From Gerris lacustris (Eukaryota; Arthropoda; Insecta; Hemiptera; Gerridae), in NCBI GenBank assembly GCA_951217055.1, contig OX578277.1:105532119-105596118 (forward strand): a DNA stretch of 64,000 nucleotides, in the 5' to 3' direction. Both the position numbers and the translations under genes were made by a program. The notes under the pieces are model-generated. The model was not told the origin of the DNA, ran no database searches, and worked only from the letters and a program-made list of their open reading frames with translations. Below, in pieces: positions 1 through 11,240 of this stretch (its first letter is position 1; every line of letters begins with the position of its first letter).

Positions 1-504
1 TTTCCACCAGTCTATTTGAATTATCACCAACTTCCAATTTCGAATCAAGTGCGGTACTTAGGACTTCATTTAGACCGAAGACTCACCTGGAACTTACATA
101 CAAGACTAAAACGAACAGACATGAAGCGACGATACAAGACTTTACTCAGACTTTTGGACAACAGATCTAATTTATCACTAACGAACTAACTAACTGCCTA
201 TAATCAAATTATAAAACCTATTTGGACATACGGACTTGAACTGTGGGGATCGACCAAACCATCGAATTCTTACAAGATCCAATCCATGCAATCCATAATT
301 CTACGAAAAATATGTAATGCTCCCTCCTACGTGGCCAACCGTATAATACATAACGACCTAAATGTTCCCTATGTCCATATCCTAGCATCCTCTCGTTACA
401 AGTCCTTCCACGTCAAGCTCATCCACCATCCTAATCCTCTCGTCCAGAACTTATCCTCTCCTGATATTCCTGGTAATCCGAGGCGACGCCTAAAGAGAAA
501 ATGA
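1..504 (+). pseudogene. Jockey-type LINE reverse transcriptase relic (C-terminal part)
   Basis: The plus strand translates, with at least one stop and frame break near 180-205, into the tail of a jockey-clade non-LTR retrotransposon polymerase. Around 50-110 it reads VRYLGLHLDRRLTW, the usual segment after the RT fingers and palm. Around 200-250 another frame gives YNQIIKPIWTYGLELWG, and from 286 comes an open stretch beginning MQSIILRKICNAPSYV, then RYKSFH and PRRRLKRK before a stop at 502. These phrases are characteristic of the C-terminal end of insect jockey-like pol proteins. The 5' part lies outside the window. In life the protein would copy LINE RNA at a nicked target. This copy is dead because of the stop and frameshift. 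Family assignment is from recalled motif style, not a search. Confidence 0.75.
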
Positions 505-736
505 CCCCGTGACCATCATAGAGACTAATACTTTGTAATCAAAATTATTAGAGTACCACCACTGGGTGAGATCTCCGAATCTGAGTTGTAACTGTGCTGT
601 AATTACTTTAAGTGAGATAAGCTGCTTGATATAATTAATTTTTATAGTTGTGGCTAAATAATAAACGATAAAAAAAAATAATAATAATAAGTTAAATTAT
701 TTTTTTCTGGCAATTTTCATCGCCTCACCACAAGGC
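505..736 (+). repeat. LINE 3' untranslated region and A/T-rich tail
   Basis: Non-coding sequence follows the pol relic and runs into an A-rich stretch with AAT triplets at about 671-690, then more A/T-rich sequence. This is what the 3' UTR and tail of the LINE copy would look like. No target duplication can be tested because the 5' end is outside the window. Confidence 0.45.
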
Positions 737-962
737 ATGAATTATTGCAACATTTTAGGACTAGCAGTTATAGGACTGGAGTTAGGAATGTTTAATTTAT
801 TAATATTTTTTAATATGTGTGGGTCAAAAAGTTGCGCCAGTAATTTAAATTTCAACTCTCTAGCGGGAACGGTTCGGGGAAATGAACTAAAAGTAACCGG
901 ACAGACAGACACATCACCCACGGCAATAGGGTTTCAAGGATGATCTACGAAACCCTAAAAAG
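737..962 (-). repeat. R4 dispersed repeat fragment
   Basis: This copy of a repeat family seen again at 13645-13800, 15528-16400 and 42545-42983 is in minus orientation. Shared landmarks are GGGTCAAAAAGTTG, an ACGGTTCGGG segment, a short CAGACAGACAC tract and a terminal part resembling ACGAAACCCTAAAA. The open frame across it is a by-product of the repeat and shows no protein domain. Confidence 0.55.
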
Positions 963-1139
963 TATTATAATTGAACAAAAAATAGGCCACAAAATCTCCA
1001 ATATTTGTTTATTTATTTACATAGTGATACTGGATAAATTTATTATCAGTCATATTTTTAAAAGTTTTAATATTTTTCCCTGGAAAAAGATTTATATGGT
1101 TAAATAAGTATTTAGATAGACTTCATTTTATAATTTTGT

Positions 1140-1430
1140 AAAGCAAAAATCGCCGGAACTGTTATTCATTAATAAATTTTGAGATATTGGTTGGGGGGGG
1201 GGGGGGGATTTAGTTTTAAGGTATAATTATTTGACAATGTATGCCTTATTTTATCGGATTCTACCCAATAGTTTTGGTGCCACGTGTCTGATAATATACA
1301 AGCAACAATTCCACGGACAGAAAAAGAAACAAAAAAAAAAACACTTTTTTTGGTCTCAGGGGACCTTAAAACGTAATATATATTTATGAATATCACCAAA
1401 TCGAATTTTTGCGCTATCACAATACTTCAT
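1140..1430 (+). repeat. R5-related fragment with poly-G tract
   Basis: The segment from about 1255 to 1430 matches the 3' part of repeat R5 (copies at 29965, 30756 and 38055): the phrases CAGGGGACCTTAAAACGT and TTTTTGCGCTATCACAATAC recur there. A run of 15 G lies at 1193-1207. The minus-strand open frame across it is repeat-derived. Confidence 0.5.
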
Positions 1431-2764
1431 CTATTTATATATTATACACTGTATACTCTATAACAATTTTGAGCCTAAAGATGACATGGAGACGGATGAT
1501 TGATGAAGTAGAAAGGCACTGAGGGTAGACTAAAAGTGGCAAGAAGTAAAGACGATTAGTCAGCACCAAAGAAAGTGACGTGAAAAAAGCCCTATGCTCT
1601 GATATAGAGTGAAAGGAAATAAGTAATTAATATATACTACGTGAGAGTGGGAGCATGGTCTAGGGCCTAGGGGATCAGGAGTGGGGGACGGCCCAAGTGA
1701 CCTCCATACCTACTTATAAGAATGTAAAAAGGTAATAAGGAAAAATGAAAACAATAAAGGACAAAATAAATATGTATGAAGAGATATTGAAAAAAATTAT
1801 ACAATATTGTGTACTTGTAGAAACCCTTGTTAAAACTACCAATAAAGGAAACCTTTCCCTTTGTTATATAAACAAACAATTCTACGAACAAATGAAAAGC
1901 TAAATTATTCTATAAAACAAATGAAATGTACAACTTTTTCAATATACGAGTATTACTAAAAAAAAAAAAAAAAAAAACTAGATTGTGCGCATGTGCAAGA
2001 AGAAGTTATGATTGGAGGTGATTAGATGTGATAATATTACATGTATTCTTAGTTGTAACATTTTTTAATACGAAAAACGCAAGATTGGTCTAGTATTCTC
2101 ACCTAAAAGTCAACAATAGCTACAATAAACATGAATGGGCAATAATATTAATATTGATCGAAATGTTAGTAAATGAGGTCCGACAAGTTTAAACTCGGTT
2201 CTTTACAAGTTATGGAACCTTAAAAAAAATTATTTTTTAATTTTTTTCTTAAAATTAAAATTTGTATAACTTTTTTGTCATGTAATTTGAGTGCATGAAA
2301 ATTAATATTACACTTTTATTGTAAGAAATTTTGTCATCTTTACAACGAAACTAAAAATGTTGTTTTAATTTGTATACTTTTGGTGCAATAATTGTTTTTA
2401 AGAGCAAAGGTATGCAATTTTTAAAAAAATCATAAAATTTGACCTTGTGGGAAAACGGTTAAGATTTGAAGCATGGTTTATATATAGCGTTTTTTGTAGC
2501 CCCTGAGGTGTAGAATAACCTACTTTATTTATTTATTTATTTTTTTTTTTCATATTATATCGCCAGTCACCCTGTATAAATTACATTTTTAATTATTAAA
2601 GAAGAATGTTAAATTTTTTATAAAAGTTTATGACATAGCATGTTATACATAATGTCAAAGCTCTTTCAGGTAGATTAGAAATAAATAAGTTTTTCCCGGG
2701 AAAATGTTTTCCTAGTATCCATATTGAAAACAAACATGGCCGATATAAGAACACGATTCTATGC
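1431..2764. other. Gene-free AT-rich stretch with one transposon terminus
   Basis: No gene, RNA or complete element is recognised. Homopolymer A and T runs are common. At 2558-2574 the sequence ends in CGCCAGTCACCCTG followed by TA, which read on the minus strand begins CAGGGTGACTGGCG, the style of a mariner-type terminus. I could not find its partner end. Confidence 0.3.
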
Positions 2765-3345
2765 ACGTTTATTATGCGCACTAGTTTTATTTTCTAGTTT
2801 TTTATGTGCACTAGTTTTATTTTCTAGTTTTATATGCAACACTAGTTTTATTTTCTAGTTTCTTATATGCGTACTAGTTTTATTTTCTAGTTTTTTATGG
2901 ACACTAGTTTTATTTTCTAGTTTTTTTATGCGCACTGATTTCATTTTCTAGTTTTTTTACGCACTAGTTTTATTTCCTAGTATTTTATGCGCAATAGTTT
3001 TATTTTCTAGTTTTTTATGCGCACTAGTTTTATTTTTTTAGTATTTTATGCGCACTAGTTTTATTTTCTAGAATTTTATGCGCACTACTTTATTTCCTAG
3101 TATCTTATGAGCACTAGTTTTATTTTCTAGTTTTATATGTATCACTAGTGTTATTTTCTAGTTTTTTATGTATCACTAGTATTATTTTCTAGTTTTTTAT
3201 GTATCACTAGTGTTATTTGCTAGTTTTTTATGAGTCACTAGAGTTATTTTCTAGTTATTAATGTGTCACTAGTGTTATTTTCTAGTTTTTAATGTATCAC
3301 TAGTGTTATTTTCTAGTTTTTTATATCAATAGTATTATTTTCTTG
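2765..3345. repeat. Minisatellite, ~30-33 bp unit, about 18 copies
   Basis: Degenerate tandem copies of a unit built on CACTAGTTTTATTTTCTAG joined by TTTTTTATGCG or TTTTTTATGTAT. The first half of the array uses the ATGCGCACTAG variant; from about 3120 the units switch to ATGTATCACTAGTGTTA, so the array has two sub-families. Each unit contains two CTAG sites. Confidence 0.85.
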
Positions 3346-3399
3346 ATAATGATGCAATGAGTTTGATGTTATCAGGATTCACAAAATTTCATACATAAA

Positions 3400-4080
3400 A
3401 TGTGGTAACTACTGTTGTAGTTTTTGGGATAAATATATGCTGGTTCGCAAAAATTGAGCTACAGGTAGACAGACAGACCGACAGACTGATAGACCGACAG
3501 ACAGACACGGAACGAACAATGTTCCCTGATGTCTAAAACGAATTCCTGTCTTGGACTTTTTTGAAATTGGAGACCTAAAAATTGTTTTGTTCTTTAGAAC
3601 GATCTCTCATTGCTTTCGCCGGAACAAAATCAAAAAAATGTTGACACATTAACAAAAAACGGGGGAAACCATTAAATAAATTAGAAAATTATAGCTTGTA
3701 AAAGTATAAAATCAATAAAGTTCATGATAGGATGCGAGGAAGCTATGTGCCACACTAATTGGAAGTCTATTTTAATGTTAAAACTGTTTTGATTTTTTAC
3801 TTGAATTACAGTATCAATTAAGCAAAAGTTAAAGAGCTCAGAAAGTTGAAATTAATCTGATGCTAGCTGGGGTCTACTTTCGACAAACCAGCCAAATTTT
3901 ATAAAAATAAAACAAAAATGTATGTGATAAAAATCGCAAAAGTCGAGCGAGTAGTTTTTAAGCTATGTTGGTTCGAAACAATTACCGACAGACAGACAGA
4001 CACGGAACCAAAAATGTTCCCTGATGTCTGAAACAGATATCTGTCATGGAATGTTTGAGTTCACTCTTCAGAGTGATAAC
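3400..4080. repeat. R1 repeat fragments in mixed orientation
   Basis: R1 is a dispersed family whose plus orientation runs from GCTTACCGAAGGTAACGGAAG, through a GTCTGTC microsatellite, to GAGGAAGCTATGTGCC. Here 3410-3630 is in minus orientation (TGGTTCGCAAAAATTGAG, GACA repeats, GACACGGAAC), 3660-3775 is in plus orientation (GGATGCGAGGAAGCTATG), and 3780-4060 is in minus orientation with a second GACAGACAGACAC block. The copy is scrambled by rearrangement or is several overlapping copies. Confidence 0.6.
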
Positions 4081-4909
4081 ATATATTGAGTTACCTTCGA
4101 TAAAGTTGGATGACAAAAAAAAGTATCAAATATCGATAAAGATTAAACAAATAATAAAATATTCTGATTTATTGATTATTGAAATAAAAATGATGAAATC
4201 GGATGTTTATCAAGGAAATATAAACAAAAGAAAAAAAAAATCCTCACAACAAGAAAACGAGAAAAAGAATTAAATTGCATCTGATTAATCCCAAGGTAAA
4301 GTAATTATAAATTCAAATGAAGGTCAGAAACGTGTGAATTTAGAGCGCACAATGGATTCTTATTAAATAGTACCTCCTTAAAACTAAACAAAGATATACA
4401 TTTTCAACATAAGCAACAACAAAAACATAACATAATATAAACTAACGGTGTTATATTAAAACTTTCTTTTATATTTATAATAGAATTAGTCATGTTCACA
4501 CTATAATTATAATTAAATAATTTTGAGTTTATCAAATTAAACATACATTATAAGTATTGAAAGTTTTATTCTAGTTATTAAATAAATTATCTCAAAATTC
4601 TGCCATAACTGATACGGATAATGGCCTTATAGATAGGGGTTTTAGGGGGGAAATTTCATTCTGCGTGCATTTAATTCAAGAAATATTATATTAATAAATA
4701 TACTATAATAATATATTATATAATTATAGTAATTTACTAAATATATTATAATAATTATATATTTGTAACTTATTTATTTTCCAATTTTCTCTTCAGACCC
4801 CCCCGGACTTCCCTCTATCTAGATCTGGCCTTCATAAATTATGGTAACCCTACTCATAGAGGACAAAAGATACTTTGTACATTGAAACATTGAATTTACC
4901 TGGAGAGAA
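4081..4909. other. AT-rich stretch, nothing recognised
   Basis: No gene or repeat family member is identified. The open frame at 4046-4273 begins inside R1 and becomes lysine- and asparagine-rich low-complexity sequence, so I do not call it a gene. Confidence 0.3.
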
Positions 4910-5890
4910 ATAGGGTCTTTTTGTTATCCCCCCCCCCCCCCCCCCCCCCCCCACTTCTAAAGGGTACTTTTTCGCATATATAGGGTTGCACCCTTCAAAT
5001 TTTATGGAGTATTTATAATTCGTACAAATGTCTAGATCTAGAGCCCAAAAAGCTAAAAAAACCACGCGTTAGGGGTAATCTTTTATACTTTGTTACTCAC
5101 CATAACAAAAAGAAATTAGTGGTTGACAAAGTAAAAGAGGCCCCCGGTGCGGCTCTTTCACTTTGTTACCCAAATATATTAATATCCATAATATGCTCAA
5201 ATGTAAGATGGGTATAAGGAAGTTAATAACTATTGAGAAAAAGGGGATTATAGTATAATTTACTTTGGGACAAAGGAATATCACACTTTTGAATATATAT
5301 TACCAAAATAAAAATGGTGGGTAACGAAGTAAAAGAGAGCCGCGTTAGGTTAATCACCTCATTATTTATTGATATATAATATACAAATACTTGTGTATTT
5401 TCTGTTATTCTCCTCCCATTCCTACCGGGCGCCTTTTCTCGTATACTGGGTTGCCCCCTTCAACTTTTATGGCAGTCTGCTTTAGCAGACAACTGTGTAA
5501 AATGTGAAAGGTTAAAAAATTCACAATTTAGTATAATAAACTTATATTTTTTTTAATAAAAAAACATTAACACTTAAAGTTAAATAACCAGGAGGCCAAT
5601 ATGATACAATGTCCGTTAGAATTTTTTTCAATCAGGTCTCGAAGGTCGAACAGGGATATATTTTCTAATTGGTTGCAGGTTGCAGCAAACAAACGGTAAA
5701 AGTGAATTGTACTGTGCTGTTTACAGTATCGAAGTACACATTTTTTCCCCCCTTAAAATTGTCAACGGTCGCTCCAGATATATACTTTAATGACTTTAAT
5801 AAAAGTTGATGGGTGCAACCCTGTATATGTGAAAAAGCACCCGGTAGGAGTGGGGGGGGGGGGGGGGGGATAACAGAAAAGTCCTCGCTT
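4910..5890. repeat. Fold-back element with poly-C and poly-G cores
   Basis: A left block (about 4912-5010) with TTTTTGTTATCC, 25 C (4928-4952) and TATAGGGTTGCACCCTTC is matched in inverse by a right block (about 5797-5885) with GGGTGCAACCCTGTATATG, 18 G (5852-5869) and ATAACAGAAAAG. A third partial copy at 5395-5475 is in the left orientation. The interior has no coding sequence. Around 5134-5345 a smaller inverted motif (AAGTAAAAGAG / GCTCTTTCACTT) repeats. Confidence 0.55.
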
Positions 5891-6090
5891 AAGAAATTTA
5901 AACCAGTTTGAAATCATTCAAAAACTGAAACAGCCCATATATTGATCCGGTTAAGAAATTTAAACTAGTTTGAAATCATTCAGAAACAGAAACAGCCCAT
6001 ACATCGATCAGATTAACAAATTTAACCTAGTTTGAAATCATTCTAATCCTAAAACAGAAACAGCCCATATTATATCGATCCCATTACAAA
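5885..6090. repeat. Tandem repeat, ~63-69 bp unit, three copies
   Basis: Three neighbouring units share AAACAGCCCATA, a GATC-containing middle, TTAAGAAATTTAAAC and AGTTTGAAATCATTC. Divergence between units is modest, indicating an old local duplication. Confidence 0.7.
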
Positions 6091-7369
6091 ATTAAAAATT
6101 GGTTTAAATAATTTCAATTACGAAACTTCAAGAAGGTTAAACTTGTCAAAAATCAGTGTGTTTCGAAAGTTAAACTTATCTGTATTTCCGAAAGCATTCT
6201 AATTTTACAACTTAAGCAAAAAAAAAAAGTCCAAAATCGGTCTGATCTTCAAAATAAGAAGTCGTTAAAGTACTCTGAAATAAATCTGATAATGAAACTG
6301 AAACTAATTTAAACAAAGACCTAGAAATCGTTGATTTTTTTATTTAAATTATAATAATATAATTTGATATTATTATCATTAATATATATATATATATATA
6401 AATATAGATATTTTGTAAAGTCCGGTTTTGTTTTCCACGCATTCTTTAGGAGAAAATTGCACGAAGATCGCTTCAACATTATTTATCAACCGTAAACTGG
6501 AGAAGACGTTGACTTCAACAGAGGAAAGAAAACGTTTATAATTGTCGTAAGAAGGTAACATTTATTTACTGCCGGTAGAATAATTTCTTCGCACTTAAAA
6601 TTAAATCAGACCACACAGAAACTACTTCCCAAACTTCAGGTCACAATTTAACCAACTTAGCTGAAGGTAAAGTTCTTCTAAGCTAAGAAGAAGTATTAAT
6701 GAAAGAGGAAATTCCTAAACACCTCACAACGAAATATTTTTAATCATTACTTTTGCAGTGTAATAACTATAATTATTATACATTAATTTAACGATTTCAT
6801 CAATGCCCCACAAATTCTTTATATAAAATTATTTCTATAGAACGAAAATAATTTCTCTACAACGAACAAAATTCATTGTAATAAGGATAAAGATCCGACC
6901 GACAAACTCTCTGTGAATTAATAATGGCAGTGTTTTTGCATTTCTTTATTTTCTTAAAAACATTTTTAGGATTTTCTTGCTCTAGCACTCACACTCAAAT
7001 AATTTTGCGTATTCCACCTCCATTAGTTTAAGTGGAATCTGAATCATCTTTACACAGTATAGAGAAAATCTCTTAGTCTTAGTTTAGAATTCGTTTTGGA
7101 GGTTTATAAAGCTCTTAGACATTTTACAGCGTAATTTACTTACCGTATATAAATGTTTAAAAGAAAATCATAAAGGGACAAAGTAGTATACCTTAAATAT
7201 AAAAACGTTCCAATTTCAGTGTCAACAATTTTAAAAAAGTGGTATTCAATATTTAAACTATACAAACAAGTGGAGATTTTAAAAAAAGATCTATAGATTT
7301 TGACTGTATATGTTAACAGCTTGGATGCTTAAAAAGAAAATGTTTTGGTGAACACTATAAACAAATACG
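6091..7369. other. AT-rich stretch without recognised genes
   Basis: No coding region or repeat family member is identified. A short AT dinucleotide microsatellite lies at about 6382-6401. Confidence 0.3.
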
Positions 7370-8272
7370 TCAAACATGCAAAACACGCTATAAACTATTA
7401 AATAGACTCTTACACAACACATCTAAACTCAACATGCAGAACAAAGTACTTATTGAAGAGAGCGTAAGCGAGTTTCTTACATTGAACGAAATATGCATCT
7501 TGTCTGTCTGTCTGTGTGTAACGTTTACGAGTCCGACGATAACTTGAGTAAAAGTTGACCGATTCAGTTGAAATTTGGTATACATGTTCCTCTTACTAGC
7601 AGCATGATCCGTCCAAGAGTTCGCGCGCAACGCTCGCGTAAACGAAAGGTTCAAAAATTAAATTGGAATTTCAGAACAGGAAAAGAGTCTATCATCATCT
7701 ATTCGATGAGACGAACATTTTTTAGTGAAACCAACAGCGACACCGCTATCAATTAATAAAGATAGCTAAAACTATTAAAGCGGACCTAACGTTTATAATA
7801 GAGAAAACAACATTTTTACCGATATCTTACGTTCTGACGTAACGATTTTAATAAAACTTTATATACACCATCTAATGCACAATTGAAACAATCATGCAAA
7901 ATTTCAATTTGATACATGAAAGAGAACATTGAAAATAATATAGAATGACAAATATCAAGAAAAGTAAACATCAATTAATTAAATTGATAAGTGAAACTCA
8001 GGTTTGTTTACACCTGTGTCTTGCATCCACACATGCAATAGTTTTTATGTAGCAAAGAAATACATTTTATAATAATTGAAATGGAGTATAATAATTGTGG
8101 TTAGAGGAATGTAATAATGCAGGGGGTTCCCTCACTACTAGCCGCTGTACTACTACTATACCCATTATCTATGAACTCATCATGATTCATAATTATCTAT
8201 TTTTACAATATTCAATACATATTTATTACAATACGCTCGCTTCAATGATAGAGCCACGCGATGCCTAGTTTA
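7370..8272 (-). repeat. R3 dispersed repeat, copy A
   Basis: This is the inverse of copy B at 20379-21165. Matching landmarks are the terminus GATAGAGCCACGCGATGCC (8248-8266), the block around 7780-7840 (GCGGACCTAACGTTTATA, GATATCTTACGTTCTGACG), AGTTCGCGCGCAACGCTCG at 7618-7636, and a GTCTGTCTGTC microsatellite at 7502-7514. The short open frames on both strands here are conserved only because the repeat is. Confidence 0.75.
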
Positions 8273-8274
8273 TA

Positions 8275-8600
8275 TCATAATAATTTAGCTCACATGGACA
8301 TATGGCATAGAACTCTGGGATTGTACTAACCCCTCCATTTGCTATCGCAATCCAAAATCCAATAAGAAAAATAGCTGACGCTCCCTCCCTTTTTTTGTAT
8401 ACAATGTTATTCGTCATAATGACCTCAAAGTACCCTCTGTCCGAGAATTAGTCATATCCAGATACAAATCCTTGCACGATTCCCTTTCCGACCATTCTAA
8501 TCCACTAGTCCACAGTCTGTTTTCCCTGTCCATTCTTGACAATTCTACTAGACGCCTGAAGAGGCAGTGGCCGCGAGACCTCTTATAAGAGAGATAACTG
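8275..8600 (+). pseudogene. Second jockey-type LINE reverse transcriptase relic
   Basis: Plus-strand frames give TWTYGIELWDCTNP, then after frame breaks YNVIRHNDLKVPSVREL, ISRYKSLHDSLSDH, and finally RRLKRQWPRDLL before a stop near 8588. The order and motifs parallel the relic at 1-504 but at lower identity, so it is another copy of the same LINE type. Several frameshifts make it inactive. It abuts the end of R3 copy A at about 8272. An A/T-rich 3' UTR follows to about 8670. Confidence 0.65.
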
Positions 8601-8749
8601 AAATATATTTTATTTCTTTAGTTTATTTTAATTTTAATTCTTCTATATCAATAAAATCTGTCTCATTCTATAAGTGTTATCACTGGATCGGAGTTTCTTA
8701 TATCATGTTACTTCGTCACTCATTCTTAGATCTCTATTGCTAATAACAA

Positions 8750-9030
8750 TTAATATTTACTGTGTTCGTTACAGTGTCGATGTTCGTTTAACTAAAGAAG
8801 TTGTTTGTCTCATTAAATAGATAAAGTAAGAATTTTTTCCCGTCCTAAAATTAAAATTTTAAATTTGAAGCTGACGTTTACGCGAGCGTTGCGCGTAAAT
8901 TCATGGGCGGATAACGTTGTTTAACGATCTCATCCTGGGCATTGGTAAAATGAACATGTGTACGAAATTTCAACTAACTCGGTCACCTTTTACTCAAGTT
9001 ATCGCCATCGGTAGATTTCGTGACGCTTGG
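8750..9030 (+). repeat. R3 dispersed repeat, truncated divergent copy
   Basis: Shares with R3 copy B the order of TTTTTTCCCGTCCT, TTTACGCGAGCGTTGCGCG, an ATGGGCGGATAACG block and TTTTACTCAAGTTATCG, but stops before the microsatellite. The open frame at 8917-9126 is an R3 by-product. Confidence 0.55.
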
Positions 9031-9590
9031 TTTTGTGACGGTGAATTTGTGACGGCCATTTTTCGGATTCTCTCCCGGGCTCCAGAACGTGTCATAAGAA
9101 ACTTCGTTCCAAATAATTTCTTTTAAAAATTAACGCCTTTCTTCATTTTCAAGCATGAAATTTAGAACACAAAATGGAATTCAAATGAAGAGTAATAATT
9201 AATTTTCTTAATGAAAAATTAGTGAATAATAAATTTTAATTATGCGGGATATCGTCTTCCAATGAAGTCATAAGTCAGAAACTAGGGATAAATCAACCCA
9301 GATAAAAGCAGTTAATTAAAATCCAAATAATTGTTGTTTGGGGAAATTGTGAAATAATTCATTGCAGTGAAAAATAAAAATTCATTTGAATTCCTTAGTT
9401 AAGAGAAGATTAATTATTCTGATTAGGGATTTTAAATCATGCCGTATTTTCAATCATATTAATATCATAGACATTACTAAAATTGAAGAGAAGAAACTTA
9501 TATTAAGTGATAGGGTATAATTTATATGTGAGCCATATTTCATTTAGCTTAAGTTCTTTCAAAAAATCATTTTTTCTTTATTTATTTTTA
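9031..9590. other. AT-rich stretch, nothing recognised
   Basis: No gene or structured repeat seen between the R3 fragment and the start of R2. Confidence 0.3.
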
Positions 9591-10604
9591 GGATCCGTAG
9601 GCCAAACCAAGGACCCTTATATTTTCCTGCGTGTGTCTGTCCGTCCGTCCTGTCGCCTACTCTCACGGCTACACCTTTCGTCCGATCACTTTGAAATTTG
9701 GCATGTATGTGTCTTGTACCTACTCACATAATTTAAAAATATAGCGACTTAAATAAATATTTTTCAAAAAAAATTAGGGTAAAAAAACGTAAGGGTTATT
9801 AGTAGTAGTAGTCTAGTACTTTCTACTAGGACGGGTAGGACGAACCACTTGTTCGAACCTTGCAATTAGGCCCTTTTTACGCCCCGCGGTAGAGAGTTCC
9901 AGCCACTTCACACATCATACCTCTGTACATAGTACCGCCAAAGCGAGTATGATGTGATCAATAGTGAGCCATATAAATCAGAGTGTCACGGCGAGGAATC
10001 GAACCCCGTCTCGTTCCACTCGAGATTCAGTGATGGCCGAGCAGACGTGGTTTAACCCACACGGCTACGCTAGCTCCCTCGTGTTAACGTAAGGGTTAAC
10101 ATTTTTTTATTTTTTTGGAGATCGTGAGGGGTATCATATACGAAAGAGTACGTCGAGCTGATTACAAAAATATATAATTCTTTGGTTATAACTTTGATAG
10201 GGCGAGCGTAGGTGAGTTTGAAGCGGCTGTGAACGTGTCCCCCCCCCCCCTCTATCTCGCTTATGTGAAGTGCAATAAATCTGAAATAATTCCTGAACAT
10301 TCTTCGACCAAAAGTAAAGATACCACTTTTTGGAAATTTCGAATAAAATTTTATTTTATTTTTTATTGAGAAAATACATGTTTCTTATAATTATGGTCTT
10401 TTCGATGTATTTATATGGTTGTAGTCCGGTTCAGTGGCAAAAAAATACTTTATCAAAGTGTGTTTTGAGAATATCAGACCCTTAGGATAGTTCAAAGTAA
10501 GCTTTTTAGCATTTTAAAAAAACACTTAATTCACTTTACAGTTAAACACTATACAGTGTGGCCTACGGACCCTCACTGTGTGCTGACTAGCACACACTTG
10601 ACCT
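9591..10604 (+). repeat. R2 dispersed repeat, copy a, interrupted by a SINE
   Basis: R2 starts GGATCCGTAGGCCAAACCAA, has a GTCTGTCCGTCCGTC tract (9630-9650), ATTTGGCATGTATGTG, a poly-C tract (10239-10250), and ends with GCCTACGGACCCTCACTG followed by a small hairpin motif, TGTGTGCTGACTAGCACACA. GTCCGTAGGC at the start and GCCTACGGAC at the end are inverted, so R2 has short terminal inverted repeats. The 287-bp SINE at 9799-10085 explains why this copy is longer than copy b. Confidence 0.75.
9799..10085 (-). mobile_element. tRNA-derived SINE with 13-bp target duplications
   Basis: On the minus strand the 5' end reads like a tRNA gene: an A-box-like TAGCGTAGCCGTGTGGG near 10059-10075 and a perfect B-box GGTTCGATTCC near 9993-10005. 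The 3' end (plus-strand left side) is a short ACT/AGT trinucleotide tail at 9799-9811. The insertion is flanked by identical 13-bp copies of AACGTAAGGGTTA at 9786-9798 and 10086-10098, which is the mark of LINE-mediated retroposition. It would be transcribed by RNA polymerase III; it has no protein. Confidence 0.8.
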
Positions 10605-10615
10605 GTTTATTTTTA

Positions 10616-11240
10616 TTGTATGTACCTAGACATTAGTTAAAAACCCAAGTTTTCGACCTCCTAGACCCTGTGCTAACCCAGAAGGGGGCCAAAATACGCG
10701 AAATTTTAGTGTTTCTTTTAGTTTTTTCTTTATAACTCTTTACCTATATAAATTTGCAACAGTTTTTATATATCACATTTTTTTCCTAAACCCTATACTT
10801 TTCGAAGTATAGAGCTTCAAAGATGCAATATTTTTTTGAAAATATCAAAAATAACATCTTTTCTGAGGACGAAAGGGGTCTATGTTTGTTATCCCTCCCC
10901 CACACAGTTATTTTTTGGGTATATCCTACCTATGGAAGAACAAATAACCACCACTAACCTCCGCAACTTGGGTTTTGCAGTTATTAAAAAAATATTGCAT
11001 CTTTGAAGCTCTATATTTCGGAAAGTATAGGGTTTAGGAAAAAATGTGGTGCAAATTAAGTACTCTACAAGAAAGATACGATCACTTTTTTTCAGGACAT
11101 ATAGGTGAAGAGTTATAAAGAAAAAACTAAAAGAAACACTAAAATTTCGCGTATTTTGGCCCCCCTCTGGGTTAGCACAGGGTCTAGAAGGTCGAAAACT
11201 TGGGTTTTTAACTAATGTCTAGGTACATACAATAAAAAAA
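10616..11240. repeat. Fold-back repeat with ~220 bp inverted arms
   Basis: The left arm (about 10616-10836) starts TTGTATGTACCTAGACATTA and the right arm (about 10985-11236) ends with the inverse, TAATGTCTAGGTACATACAA. The arms also share the inverse pair GCGAAATTTTAGTGTTTC / GAAACACTAAAATTTCGC. The loop is about 150 bp. No coding sequence. Confidence 0.75.

Noticed and set aside
2765..3345. Possible CRISPR-like array of ~30-bp repeats
   Set aside because: There are no unique spacers between repeats; it is a minisatellite in an animal genome.
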